A DNA stretch of 64,000 nt, taken from NCBI RefSeq assembly GCF_030317145.1, contig NZ_JASZYE010000012.1, positions 38,964 through 102,963 of the forward strand, written 5' to 3'. The notes beneath the pieces are model-generated. The model was not told the DNA's origin and searched no databases. It worked only from the letters and a program-made list of their open reading frames with translations. Origin of the DNA: Variovorax flavidus (GTDB lineage Bacteria > Pseudomonadota > Gammaproteobacteria > Burkholderiales > Burkholderiaceae_C). Below are positions 16,441 through 25,126 of this stretch, in pieces. The translations under genes were made by a program, and so were the position numbers. Each line of letters starts with the position of its first letter. Within the stretch, counting starts at the first letter, position 1.

Positions 16441-18516
16441 TTGCGCGCACTTTCGCGCCACCTGTGGTTGGGCATTCTCTTCAGTAGCTCGGCCGTTTGC
16501 GCCCAGGATGCATCGCTTCCCGAGATCCAGGTTCGGGGACCGCGCGATGCCGCCATCGGAACAGCCGAAAGCGCCAGCGAAGGAGCGGCCGAACGCGAAG
16601 TCTTCCAGGCCAGGCCGAAGCTCCGGCCCGGCGACATCATCGAAGCAGTCCCTGGCGTGGTCGCGACCCAGCACTCCGGCGACGGCAAGGCGAACCAGTA
16701 CTTCCTCCGGGGCTTCAACCTGGACCACGGCATCGACTTCTCGATGAAGGTCGACGGCATGCCCGTGAACATGCCGACGCATGGACACGGGCAAGGCTTT
16801 GCCGATCTCAACTTCCTCATCCCCGAACTGGTCTCCGGGGTGAGCTACCGCAAGGGTCCCTATTTCGCGGACAACGGCGACTTCTCGCTGGCGGGAAGCG
16901 CGACGCTCGACTACTTCAGCGTGCTCGACGCGCCTTTCGCGGAACTCACGCTCGGCTCCAACAACTACCGCCGGCTTCTGGCCGCAGGATCGCGTTCAGT
17001 ACAGGATCAGACGTGGCTGGGTGCCGTCGAACTCGTCGGCAACGACGGCCCATGGGAGGTGCCCGAAAACCTCAGGAAGGCCAACGCGGTCCTGCGCTAT
17101 TCGCAAGGATCCGCAACGCAGGGATTCGCCGTCACCGGGATGGCCTACAAGAGCCGCTGGACGGCGACCGATCAGGTGCCGCAGCGCGTCATCGACAGCG
17201 GCGAGCTGTCGCGCTTTGGCTCGCTCAACCCGACCGATGGGGGCGAGTCGCAACGCGTGAGCCTTTCGGGCAAGTGGTTCGACAAGAGCGCGGACGGCGA
17301 AACCCAGGTCAATGCGTACGCCATCGGCTATCGCTTCGACCTCTTCTCGGACTTCACCTATTTTCTCAACGATCCGGTCAATGGCGACCAGTTCGAGCAG
17401 ACCGATCGGCGCAACGTGTTCGGCGCGCAAGCCTCGCACACGCGGCCCGACAAGATCGGCGGACTCGACGGCGCGCTGAGTTTCGGTGCGCAATGGCGCG
17501 GCGATCGAATCAACGAGGTGGGTCTCTACGACACACTGGCGCGCGAGCGCCTCGCCACCGTGCGCAACGACAAGGTGTCGCAAGACCTCTTCTCCGTCTA
17601 CGCTCAACAGCTCGTCTATTTCAATGATCGCTGGCGCGGATACGTCGGCCTGCGCGGCGACGTGCTGCTCTACGACGTGCAGGGTCGCGAACCGGTCTAC
17701 GGTGCGCTCAACAGCGGCAGCGGCCACGACACGCTCGTGAGCCCGAAGGCAGGGCTGGCTTTCACGCTGACACCCGCGAACGAGTTCTACCTCAACGCGG
17801 GCGGCGGCTTTCACAGCAACGACGTGCGGGGAGCGACCATCACGGTCGACCCGCAGACTGGCTTGCCGGCCGATCGCGTGCCGGCACTCGCCAAGGGCAA
17901 AGGCGCGGAACTGGGTTGGCGATTCCAGCCCAACGACGACCTGACGACCACGATCGCGCTGTGGGGCCTCAGGCTCGATTCCGAAGTGGTCTTCGTCGGC
18001 GATGCCGGCACGACGGAACCCGGCCGTGGCAGCGATCGCCGCGGCATCGAGGCGACGCTGCGATGGAAGATCAACGACGCGCTGCGCCTCGACGTGGACG
18101 CCGCCTTGTCCCGCGCGCGCTTCCGGGGCATTCCGCCGGAAGGGGAGGGGAACTATGTCGACAACGCCGTCGAACGCGTGATTGCCGCAGGCGTGACCTA
18201 CATCGAAGGGCCGTGGACCGCATCACTGTGGCTGCGCCATCTTGGTCCTCGGGCGCTGGACACGCTCAACACCGTGCGTTCGAGTGCCAATACGCTGCTC
18301 AATCTTGGTGCGCGCTACGCGGTCAACAAGCACCTGACTCTCGGTCTGGACGTCTTCAACCTCGCGGGCAAGAAGGGGAACGACATCGAGTACTTCTATG
18401 CCTCCTGCACCGCCCGCGAAGTCGTCGCCGGCACATGCGGGGCAGGCATCGAGGACCGACATATTCACCCCATGGAGCCTCGGAGCGCGCGGTTCAGCGC
18501 GAAGTGGACTTTCTAG
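16441..18516 (+). CDS. TonB-dependent outer-membrane receptor
   Basis: 691 residues from a TTG at 16441, two bases after the previous stop; no ATG or GTG is available before the signal peptide (HLWLGILFSSSAVCAQ). The plug domain is clear (RPGDIIEAVPGVVATQH, NQYFLRGFNLDHGIDFSMK, GLPADRV later), with a His-rich loop MPTHGHGQGFADLN. Some 20 amphipathic strands follow, and the protein ends in Phe (RFSAKWTF), the usual outer-membrane assembly signal. The ligand cannot be told. The PhoB-like box upstream suggests a phosphorus-containing substrate or a metal needed for phosphatases. No TonB/ExbBD genes in the window. Confidence 0.9.
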   Translation: MRALSRHLWLGILFSSSAVCAQDASLPEIQVRGPRDAAIGTAESASEGAAEREVFQARPKLRPGDIIEAVPGVVATQHSGDGKANQYFLRGFNLDHGIDFSMKVDGMPVNMPTHGHGQGFADLNFLIPELVSGVSYRKGPYFADNGDFSLAGSATLDYFSVLDAPFAELTLGSNNYRRLLAAGSRSVQDQTWLGAVELVGNDGPWEVPENLRKANAVLRYSQGSATQGFAVTGMAYKSRWTATDQVPQRVIDSGELSRFGSLNPTDGGESQRVSLSGKWFDKSADGETQVNAYAIGYRFDLFSDFTYFLNDPVNGDQFEQTDRRNVFGAQASHTRPDKIGGLDGALSFGAQWRGDRINEVGLYDTLARERLATVRNDKVSQDLFSVYAQQLVYFNDRWRGYVGLRGDVLLYDVQGREPVYGALNSGSGHDTLVSPKAGLAFTLTPANEFYLNAGGGFHSNDVRGATITVDPQTGLPADRVPALAKGKGAELGWRFQPNDDLTTTIALWGLRLDSEVVFVGDAGTTEPGRGSDRRGIEATLRWKINDALRLDVDAALSRARFRGIPPEGEGNYVDNAVERVIAAGVTYIEGPWTASLWLRHLGPRALDTLNTVRSSANTLLNLGARYAVNKHLTLGLDVFNLAGKKGNDIEYFYASCTAREVVAGTCGAGIEDRHIHPMEPRSARFSAKWTF

Positions 18517-18812
18517 AACCGGCGGCTACTGCATGTGCGCCAGGTCGCGGACTTCCGACCGTATCGCGGCCGGATCCGCGCCATGCGGAGGAGGGCGCGC
18601 TGGCCAAGGGAGTTGCGACTCGAAACAAGGATCACCACGAAGCGCTTTGCGACCATTGAGAACTGTTTGAAACGAATGACAAGCGGTAGCGTAGAGGGGA
18701 GGAGGGCATCTCCGCAAGAGCGCTACAGCCTGAATGACAAGGAGACGCAAAGCTCAACGGTTCAGGCGGCTCGGCCGTCTTCCATCATGGACATTCGCCA
18801 GGGGAACATTCG

Positions 18813-19028
18813 ATGAGCAAGGAATTGGACAGGCTGAAGCATCTCGTCGCCAAGATGCAGGTGCGCTACGGTGAAATCGATCCCGACGTGCAGCAGCTGG
18901 TCGAGGATGTGAATGCGCTCGAACAGCATGAAGCGCGGGAACACCGGGCTTTCGAAAATCAGGCGTCGCCGCCCCTAGGCAGCCGGGAACAGCGTTCGGG
19001 CATCGGCGCGGGCTCCTGGAGGAATTGA
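18813..19028 (+). CDS. hypothetical 71-residue helical protein
   Basis: ATG 18813 has AGGGGAA 8 bases upstream. The first 45 residues are strongly helical and charged (ELDRLKHLVAKMQVRYGEID, then ALEQHEAREHRAFE), compatible with a short coiled coil; the end is Ser/Gly/Arg-rich. No known family recognised. The 296-bp gap before it holds no other credible gene. Confidence 0.6.
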   Translation: MSKELDRLKHLVAKMQVRYGEIDPDVQQLVEDVNALEQHEAREHRAFENQASPPLGSREQRSGIGAGSWRN

Positions 19029-19078
19029 TCAGGCCGGCGCTCGCATCCCGTACAGGCACCGGTCGTGCTTACTCTCAG

Positions 19079-20116
19079 CTACTTGTGAGCTACCGCCTTG
19101 CCCGAAGCGTCCTTGATCTCGCCCCATGAAGTCGCGATCACGCCCTTGACCTTGTCGGGCATCGGTACGTAATCGAGGTCGGCGGCGGTCTTGTCGCCGT
19201 TCCTGTATGCCCAGTCGAAGAACCTGAGCGTGGTAGTCGCTTGTGCAGGCTTGTCTTGCGCCTTGTGCATCAGGATGAACGTGGCGCCAGTGATCGGCCA
19301 TGAATCTTTGCCCGGCTGGTCGGTTAGCACCTGGTAGAAGCTTTTCGACCAGTCAGCGCCTGCCGCGGCGGCCTTGAATGCTTCGTCGTCGGGAGAGACG
19401 AAGTTGCCGTCCTTGTTCTGCATCTGCGCGTAGGTCATCTTGTTCTGCTTCACGTAGGCGTATTCGACGTAGCCGATCGAGTTCGGCAGTCGGTTCACGA
19501 AGGCTGCGACGCCCTCATTGCCCTTGCCGCCGGCGCCTGCGGGCCAATTGACCGCGGTGCCGTCGCCGACCCTGCTTTTCCACTCGGGATTTGCCTTGCT
19601 CAGGAAGTTCGTGAACAGGAAGGTCGTGCCTGAACCGTCGGCGCGGCGCACTGGCGCGATGGTGGCATCCGGAAGTGCGAGCGAGCTGTTGAGGGCCTTG
19701 ATCGCCGGGTCGTTCCACTTAGTGATCTTGCCGAGGTAGATGTCGCCGAGGACCGTACCGCTCAGCTTCAGTTCGCCGGGTTTGATGCCCTGGATGTTGA
19801 CCACCGGGACCACGCCGCCGATGACAGTCGGGAACTGCATCAGGCCCTTGGCCTTCAGTTCGTCGTCGGTCAGGGGCATGTCGGAAGCGCCGAAGTCCAC
19901 TGTCTTCGCCTCGATCTGCTTGATGCCCGCGCCGGAGCCGACGGACTGGTAGTTGATCTTGGCGCCGGAGGCCTTGTTGAAGTCCGAAGCCCACTTGGAG
20001 TACAGCGGTGCCGGGAAGCTGGCGCCAGCGCCGGTGGCTTCCTGAGCCAAGGCTGGAACTTGAATCAGAGCCGAGACGAAAATCGCCGCAGCTGTTGACT
20101 TGGTAAACGAAATCAT
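19079..20116 (-). CDS. pstS: phosphate ABC transporter substrate-binding protein PstS
   Basis: 345 residues; ATG 20116 has AAGGGAG 5 bases upstream. Signal peptide (AAAIFVSALIQVPALA) followed by a full PstS: TGAGASFPAPLYSKWASDF, QSVGSGAGIKQI, DFGASDMPL and RADGSGTTFLFTNFLSK are the phosphate-contacting segments of the high-affinity binding protein. pstC, pstA, pstB and phoU are absent on both sides, so this copy stands alone and must use transporter subunits encoded elsewhere, or act differently. A PhoB-like box lies upstream. Confidence 0.95.
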   Translation of the reverse strand: MISFTKSTAAAIFVSALIQVPALAQEATGAGASFPAPLYSKWASDFNKASGAKINYQSVGSGAGIKQIEAKTVDFGASDMPLTDDELKAKGLMQFPTVIGGVVPVVNIQGIKPGELKLSGTVLGDIYLGKITKWNDPAIKALNSSLALPDATIAPVRRADGSGTTFLFTNFLSKANPEWKSRVGDGTAVNWPAGAGGKGNEGVAAFVNRLPNSIGYVEYAYVKQNKMTYAQMQNKDGNFVSPDDEAFKAAAAGADWSKSFYQVLTDQPGKDSWPITGATFILMHKAQDKPAQATTTLRFFDWAYRNGDKTAADLDYVPMPDKVKGVIATSWGEIKDASGKAVAHK

Positions 20117-20162
20117 GGTGGCTCCCTTTCGACGTGCTGATTCCGTATTCTTCAGCGCGCCT

Positions 20163-20180
20163 GTGGCAGAACTATGACGC
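20163..20180 (-). promoter_or_regulatory. putative PhoB box before pstS
   Basis: Minus strand GCGTCAT-AGTT-CTGCCAC: direct heptamers with a 4-bp A/T-rich spacer, 47 bp before ATG 20116. Each half-site has two mismatches to CTGTCAT, so it is weaker than the others. The remaining intergenic bases up to 20424 show nothing else recognisable. Confidence 0.6.
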
Positions 20181-20424
20181 TGTCGAGACCCCGCGAATTC
20201 CAAGGTCGGCGACCAGCATCGCATCCTGCGGCGACGTCAGTTCATTCTTCGTCGTGATCGCAGTCCAGGAACGTAGGGCGATCCCCGGAGTTCCAGTCCT
20301 TGCGATCGAATTTGGCTTTCGCTGATTGCGCTGTCGAGGGGATTCGGACGCAAGAACCGGAGTGCGCTTCTGATGCCCCCCGCCTAACGTTCGCCTTACC
20401 ACTCTCGACACAAGGAGCTTTTCC

Positions 20425-20874
20425 ATGACCATTGAGCAAGACAACAAGGCCATCGTCGGCCGCTGGTTCACCAACTTCTGGGGCAAGACCTGTGACCTCG
20501 GCATCGTCGACGAAATCGCCGCGCCCGACATGCTCTTGCACTATTCGCTGCATGAGCCGCGTCGCGGCCGCGAGGACATCAAGGCCTTCATGACGGATTT
20601 CCGCAAGGCATTTCCCGACCTCAACTTCTGGGGTGCCGCGGACCTGATTGCCGAAGGTGACTGCGTGGTCGGCCGCTGGGAGGGGGGCGGCACTCACACC
20701 GGCCCCGCGTTTGGCGACTTCCTGGTTGGCGGCCTGCCGGCGGCCACGGGCCGGAAGATGCATTTCACGGGAACGACGGTGCTGCGCTTGAAGGACGGAA
20801 AGATCGTCGAAGAGATCGGCCTGGATGACGGCGTCAAGGCGCTGACTCAGCTCGGCCTCATAAAGGCCGTCTGA
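20425..20874 (+). CDS. SnoaL-like ester cyclase / NTF2-fold protein
   Basis: 149 residues; ACAAGGAG stands 8 bases before ATG 20425. Typical SnoaL-type polyketide-cyclase-like sequence: an N-terminal helix pair, YSLHEPRRGREDIKAFMTDF, AFPDLNFWGAADLIAEGDCV, GRWEGGGTHTG and a final FTGTTVLRLKDGKIVEEI. Such cone-shaped proteins are often annotated as ester cyclases without known substrate. Monocistronic, in front of a small hypothetical gene. Confidence 0.82.
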   Translation: MTIEQDNKAIVGRWFTNFWGKTCDLGIVDEIAAPDMLLHYSLHEPRRGREDIKAFMTDFRKAFPDLNFWGAADLIAEGDCVVGRWEGGGTHTGPAFGDFLVGGLPAATGRKMHFTGTTVLRLKDGKIVEEIGLDDGVKALTQLGLIKAV

Positions 20875-20939
20875 AAAGGGAGGGGGGCGTGCGCCGCACT
20901 GCGGGCGGCCGTTACGTGTCCGCTCACAAGGAGCAAGAG

Positions 20940-21257
20940 ATGTCCATCAATACGACCCAAACCAGTGCCTATGCGAAACTCGGCAACGCGTGGCTTCGCG
21001 ATCAGACTGATCGACTCCACCAGAGGCATTTGCAGTTCCGGCGACACTTCCGTCTGGATTTCGACGTCCTTTTGGCGCGAGCAGCCAACCCGACCCAAGC
21101 GCCTCGACCGACCGAGTCGGTGACCGTGCGTCAGCGCGAGTCGAGAGATCCGATTCGGCGCACGAAGATCGAGGCCATCGATCACTGTGCGCAACTCGAG
21201 GCTCGTTACTCCGATCGCGTCGTAGAGGTACTCGCAGCGAGCCCTGCACCGGCTTAG
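20940..21257 (+). CDS. hypothetical 105-residue protein
   Basis: ATG 20940 follows AAGGAG at 6-base spacing, which rules out the longer frame starting at 20889. Soluble, Arg- and His-rich, mainly helical (LRDQTDRLHQRHLQFRRHFR). No family recognised. Its stop overlaps the stop of the convergent MauG-like gene by 4 bp. It lies 65 bp after the ester-cyclase gene and may be co-transcribed. Confidence 0.55.
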   Translation: MSINTTQTSAYAKLGNAWLRDQTDRLHQRHLQFRRHFRLDFDVLLARAANPTQAPRPTESVTVRQRESRDPIRRTKIEAIDHCAQLEARYSDRVVEVLAASPAPA

Positions 21258-22588
21258 GGTGCACGACGATGCTTGCCCATGCCCAACCGGGCCGGCTGCG
21301 CATCTTCGTCGCTGAGCGTGCTCAGAAAGGCGACGATAGCCTGCACCTCCGACTCGGTCAGAGCCGGCGCTTCGCCAGGCTTGCGGTCCATCGGCGGAGT
21401 GAGTTGATCGACATTGCCGCGATGTTCTGGCGGCAGGTCATCAAATCGCTCGACGCCTTTACCTTTGCTCGGATACCAGCGGGCCGCGTGCACGTCGCGT
21501 CCAGCATAGAAGCGCACGGCATCTGCCAAGTTCTCGAACACGCCGTTGTGCATGAACGTTGATCGCGTGGCCACATTGCGCAGGCTGGGCGTCTTGAACA
21601 TGCCGCAGTATTTCTCGTCCGAACCTAGGCTGCCTGGCTTTCGCAGCGGGCCGCACAGGCCTTCGTCAAAAAAGTTCGGATCCGCATTCGCGGCCAGCTT
21701 GCGGTTGCGCGGCACGCCCAAGGCGGCAAAGGAATAGTCGGTGAGCAGCGGCGGCGCGCCATTGGCGCCCGGTGCCACGGTGTGGCACGAAGCGCAGTTC
21801 CCCTTTGCCGGATCGACGAATACGCGCAGGCCCCGTGCTTCTTGCTCACTCAATCGGGCTCGCCCTTTGAGGTAGTTGTCGAACTTGCTGGTGTAGGGCG
21901 CGAAGCTGGGATCGTCCAACTCGAAGCGTTCGAGCGCCGCTGCCAGTCCATCGACGGCTTTTACATCGTCCGCCAGCGCCGCAGCGCCGAACACGCGAGC
22001 GAACTGGTCCGCATAGGGCGCGGCGCGCAGCCGCGCGGCTAGTGCCGCATCGTCGCGATTGGCCATCTCTGCCGGATCGAACAATGGCGCGCGCGCCTGC
22101 TCGCGCAAGTTGTCGAAACGACCGTCGCGGGCAAACCCGCCAGTCGGGACCGAGTCGATCTCGATGGCGCGTTCAATCGGGTCGCGCTGATGTTCCTTGT
22201 ACCAGACCGACGTGCGCGGCAGCACGTAGCGCAGCGAGGGAACGGTACGCAGGCCTAGGCGGTCCATGGACTCGCCGCCCGGCTGTATCGGACGACCGTC
22301 CGGCGGGCCATAGGCGTGCTCAGGGCTGTGGCAGCTGGCGCAAGACTGGCGTCCCGACGCGGAAAGAGATGCATCGACAAACATCTGGCGGCCCAGCGCG
22401 GCCATGGCCGCTCGGTCCTCTGCAGATGCTGGCCGTGTGGACTGCGGCTGTGCTTGTGCCGGCATCTGTGGTTGCGCCTGCGCCGCGGGTGGTGGCGAGG
22501 CGGGCTGCGGGGTCGGGCCGCAGGCAGCCAGGGCAATGAAAAGCGCCGCGCATGGCGCGGCGCTCAAAGCGAGTTGCTTTATCTTCAA
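21254..22588 (-). CDS. MauG/CcpA-like di-haem cytochrome c peroxidase, lipoprotein
   Basis: 444 residues from a TTG at 22588; there is no good ATG and the start is uncertain. Lipobox IALAAC (Cys23), then a Pro/Gln/Ala linker, then two c-type haem sites: CASCH at about residues 83-87 and CASCH at about 265-269. Other family segments are QMFVDASLSASGRQSC, RTVPSLRYVLPR and FKTPSLRNVATRSTFMHNG. Periplasmic, tethered to a membrane by lipid. Family enzymes reduce peroxide or oxidise protein side chains. It begins 22 bp after the phosphoesterase gene and must share its promoter, placing it under the triple PhoB-like box. Confidence 0.88.
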   Translation of the reverse strand: MKIKQLALSAAPCAALFIALAACGPTPQPASPPPAAQAQPQMPAQAQPQSTRPASAEDRAAMAALGRQMFVDASLSASGRQSCASCHSPEHAYGPPDGRPIQPGGESMDRLGLRTVPSLRYVLPRTSVWYKEHQRDPIERAIEIDSVPTGGFARDGRFDNLREQARAPLFDPAEMANRDDAALAARLRAAPYADQFARVFGAAALADDVKAVDGLAAALERFELDDPSFAPYTSKFDNYLKGRARLSEQEARGLRVFVDPAKGNCASCHTVAPGANGAPPLLTDYSFAALGVPRNRKLAANADPNFFDEGLCGPLRKPGSLGSDEKYCGMFKTPSLRNVATRSTFMHNGVFENLADAVRFYAGRDVHAARWYPSKGKGVERFDDLPPEHRGNVDQLTPPMDRKPGEAPALTESEVQAIVAFLSTLSDEDAQPARLGMGKHRRAP

Positions 22589-22610
22589 GAGCGAATCACC
22601 GATCAGTCGG

Positions 22611-23966
22611 TCAGTTGGCGAAAACCTCGGGCGTGGCAAAGGAAGCCAAACCCGGCTGGTTCGCGTAGCCGAGGTACTCGGGCAGGTTGAAGATCTGCTC
22701 GATGCTGCGCAGCAGCGAGTAGTGATTGTGCGGTGTGTCGACCACCGTGCCGGCCTTGATGAACGGCGAGATCATCACCGCGCCGGTGCGGCCACCGCCC
22801 TGGGCAGGGAAGACCAGGTCGTATTGAGCCGTCGCCGAGACCGGGAACGTTTGCGTGTACGGATAGCTAACGTTCGGGCCGGCCGGCTGGCTGCAGCAGG
22901 CCTCGTCGCCGAAATTCACCGTGTAGTGCATCTTGCCGTCGCCGTCCGTGGTCACGACCACACCGCTGGCGGCGTTCTCGTCGAAGTTGATGATCAACAG
23001 GCCGTCCTTCTTGAACGCCGCGGATTCCATGATCTTCGGGACCCACACCTTCAGGAACGCGTCGATCTGCGTCAAGCCGCCCGGATTGCCATCGGCGCAG
23101 CGATGGGTGCCGTCCGAGGCGCCAACGCCGGTGCCATCGCCGTCGTGTCCGTCGTTGCAGACATTGGGCGTGATGAACGTGAAGTTCGGCGTGCTCTCGA
23201 TCTTGGCCAAGTCGGCCTCAAGCTTGTCGAGGGCGACGACATTGGTGTCGCAGTCAGGCGAGTCGATGATCGAGTGGAAATACACGAATGGGTTGTGGCG
23301 CGACGCGTACTGATCGCCCTTGGGGACCGCAGCGCTGGGGGCCAGCTGCTTATTCGTCTGATCGGTGGTGCCAAGGACAGGATGCCCGCAGGTCGCGCTC
23401 TCGCGGGTTGGGTCATTGCCCATGTCTTCCATGTAGCCGCGCCAGGTCAGGCCCTTGGCCTTCAGCTGGTCCGGCAGGGTCTTGACCGACGCGGGATAGA
23501 CGCAGCCGGTTCCGATGGGCAAGCCATCGGCGGTGGTGCCGGTCTGCACGAAGTCCTTGTATGTCGTGCAATCGCCGGTGGTCTCGGGCGTCACAGGCTG
23601 ACCGCTGATCATCGCGATGTAGTTGGTCAGGCTCGCGTGGCCGGTGCCGAAATATTGCGTGAACAGCGCGCCCATCGAGGGCAGCGTCTTTTGCAGATAC
23701 GGGTCTTGCGTGCTGCTGCCGAACGTGTCTGCGTAGCTCTTGTTTTCCAGGGTGATCACGAACACGTGCTTCACACGCTGCGCACCGGTCTCGGCGGGCG
23801 GTGTGACGGTGGTGTCGGGGGGCGGATTGGTGGCGGTCTGGGTGCCACTGGTGTTGAAGGCACTGCTGCTGTCGCCACCACCACAGGCGACGATAACCGC
23901 GGTCACCGTCACTGCAGCCAGGCTTGCGCCTATCCATTTCAGCCAACTCTTGTTGGTACGACTCAT
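22611..23966 (-). CDS. acid phosphatase / phospholipase-C-type phosphoesterase lipoprotein
   Basis: 451 residues; ATG 23966 is preceded by AGGA at 8 bases, better than the ATG at 23990. Lipobox VIVAC then GGG and a Ser/Thr/Pro linker. The phosphoesterase domain (PF04185-like) starts at VKHVFVITLENKSYADTFG, where the Glu-Asn pair binds metal. Further motifs are FGTGHASLTNYIAMISGQ, FITPNVCNDGHDGD, LLIINFDENA and MISPFIKAGTVVDTPHNHYS. Secreted family members release phosphate from phosphomonoesters or phospholipids. Leader of a two-gene operon with the di-haem peroxidase. Confidence 0.9.
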   Translation of the reverse strand: MSRTNKSWLKWIGASLAAVTVTAVIVACGGGDSSSAFNTSGTQTATNPPPDTTVTPPAETGAQRVKHVFVITLENKSYADTFGSSTQDPYLQKTLPSMGALFTQYFGTGHASLTNYIAMISGQPVTPETTGDCTTYKDFVQTGTTADGLPIGTGCVYPASVKTLPDQLKAKGLTWRGYMEDMGNDPTRESATCGHPVLGTTDQTNKQLAPSAAVPKGDQYASRHNPFVYFHSIIDSPDCDTNVVALDKLEADLAKIESTPNFTFITPNVCNDGHDGDGTGVGASDGTHRCADGNPGGLTQIDAFLKVWVPKIMESAAFKKDGLLIINFDENAASGVVVTTDGDGKMHYTVNFGDEACCSQPAGPNVSYPYTQTFPVSATAQYDLVFPAQGGGRTGAVMISPFIKAGTVVDTPHNHYSLLRSIEQIFNLPEYLGYANQPGLASFATPEVFAN

Positions 23967-24031
23967 TCTTAAGTTCCTAGTTGTTTTCATCGAGTGCGTA
24001 GCGCTCGCCGCGCATAGCGGTGCAAGAGGCT

Positions 24032-24060
24032 ATGACAGCCAGATGACGGTCGCGTGACGC
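24032..24060 (-). promoter_or_regulatory. putative triple PhoB site before the phosphoesterase operon
   Basis: Minus strand GCGTCAC (24060-24054), GCGA, CCGTCAT (24049-24043), CTGG, CTGTCAT (24038-24032): three direct heptamers, each 4 bp apart, the last identical to the consensus half-site. It ends 65 bp before ATG 23966. This is the strongest of the six sites in the window. Confidence 0.72.
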
Positions 24061-24264
24061 AGACAGGCGAGATCGTCTTGCGAGGCCAGCCGCCTGTCGC
24101 TCGCGTGACAACGGGCGTTGGCCGCTAGAGAACCAGCACTTTTGTAGGTTGAAGTACCTTGAGGCGGACGCGCGCGGGGCAGCTGTTGCACATACGGTCG
24201 TCTTCGCAGGACACTGAGCTCGTCGGTTGGCATGAGGAGTCCGTTCACGGGCAGGGTGACGCAC

Positions 24265-24507
24265 ATGGAGGTCTTGAAGAAGAACTTCGATTACAAGGGA
24301 CACGAGGTGGTCATCGTGACCAGACTCGATGGCGACGCATGGACTTGGCGATACACGATTGACGATCTGCAGTCGTTCGCAGCGGCCAACGTGGGCCACT
24401 GGACAGAAGCCGGCGCCTTGATGGAAGCGGCCGCGGATGCCAAGAAGCACATCGATGAAATGTCCGACGGGTCCGGCGGCAAGGGGGACTCCGGCCATGC
24501 CGCTTGA
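24265..24507 (+). CDS. hypothetical 80-residue protein
   Basis: ATG 24265 is chosen for its AGGGTG upstream; an ATG at 24232 would add 11 residues. The sequence starts with a compact alpha/beta core (KNFDYKGHEVVIVTRL, DAWTWRYTIDDLQSF) followed by a helix and a Gly/Ser/Asp tail. No family recognised. Confidence 0.55.
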   Translation: MEVLKKNFDYKGHEVVIVTRLDGDAWTWRYTIDDLQSFAAANVGHWTEAGALMEAAADAKKHIDEMSDGSGGKGDSGHAA

Positions 24508-24705
24508 ACCACTGGCCAGGCCTTGCCGCGCATCGGCGGTCGCAAGAGTGGAATCCCTGCCTTGTGCAGCGCGACTGTCATCCCATATGCGCTGAAGACG
24601 CCGACTCGATCTTCACCTCGGGAACCAGCGACGGCACGCGACTTATTAACGTCGTCGTCACTTTTCTCGCGAACAAGTCTGGTACGGCGCTTGCAGGAGA
24701 CTGAC

Positions 24706-25011
24706 ATGCTGACGATCGACCAAAAGGAAAGAATTCTTCGCCAGGCAGGCGTCGCGGTTCCCGATTTTCCGCCGGGCCACGCAAGAACTGCTGCGCGAAA
24801 TCCGGACGTGGGCGAGAAGGCCATGTCATCCAAGGCGCGAATGCCACCTGAGGCGCGTCAAGAGGCAGTCGCGCAATGGGCCGCGAGCATCGAAGCGCTG
24901 TACGTTGAGTACGTGGCCAAGCGCGCGGCAAAGAGTCTGCGCGATGCCGAGGATGCGCGCCGCCTGGGCATGCTTCGCGAGGCCGCGCAACGAGGTCCCG
25001 ACCACTATTGA
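24706..25011 (+). CDS. hypothetical 101-residue helical protein
   Basis: ATG 24706 has AGGAG at 7 bases. Soluble, mostly helical, with charged stretches (IDQKERILRQAGVAVPDFP, LYVEYVAKRAAKSLRDAEDA). No family recognised; possibly a small regulatory or stress protein, but this is a guess. Confidence 0.55.
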   Translation: MLTIDQKERILRQAGVAVPDFPPGHARTAARNPDVGEKAMSSKARMPPEARQEAVAQWAASIEALYVEYVAKRAAKSLRDAEDARRLGMLREAAQRGPDHY

Positions 25012-25126
25012 TGCAGCGGGCGCGGCCAGACGGTGGAGCTTGCCGCCCCGACGTAGTTGCACACCTACCGCAACTTGGCCTTCGCGCTGCATTTTGAAGG
25101 GGCATCGCTTCACTTAGATTGCCGGA

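Noticed and set aside
22404..23972. Long plus-strand open frame over the phosphoesterase
   Set aside because: Antisense to a recognised phosphoesterase; low-complexity Arg/Gly/His product with no domain.
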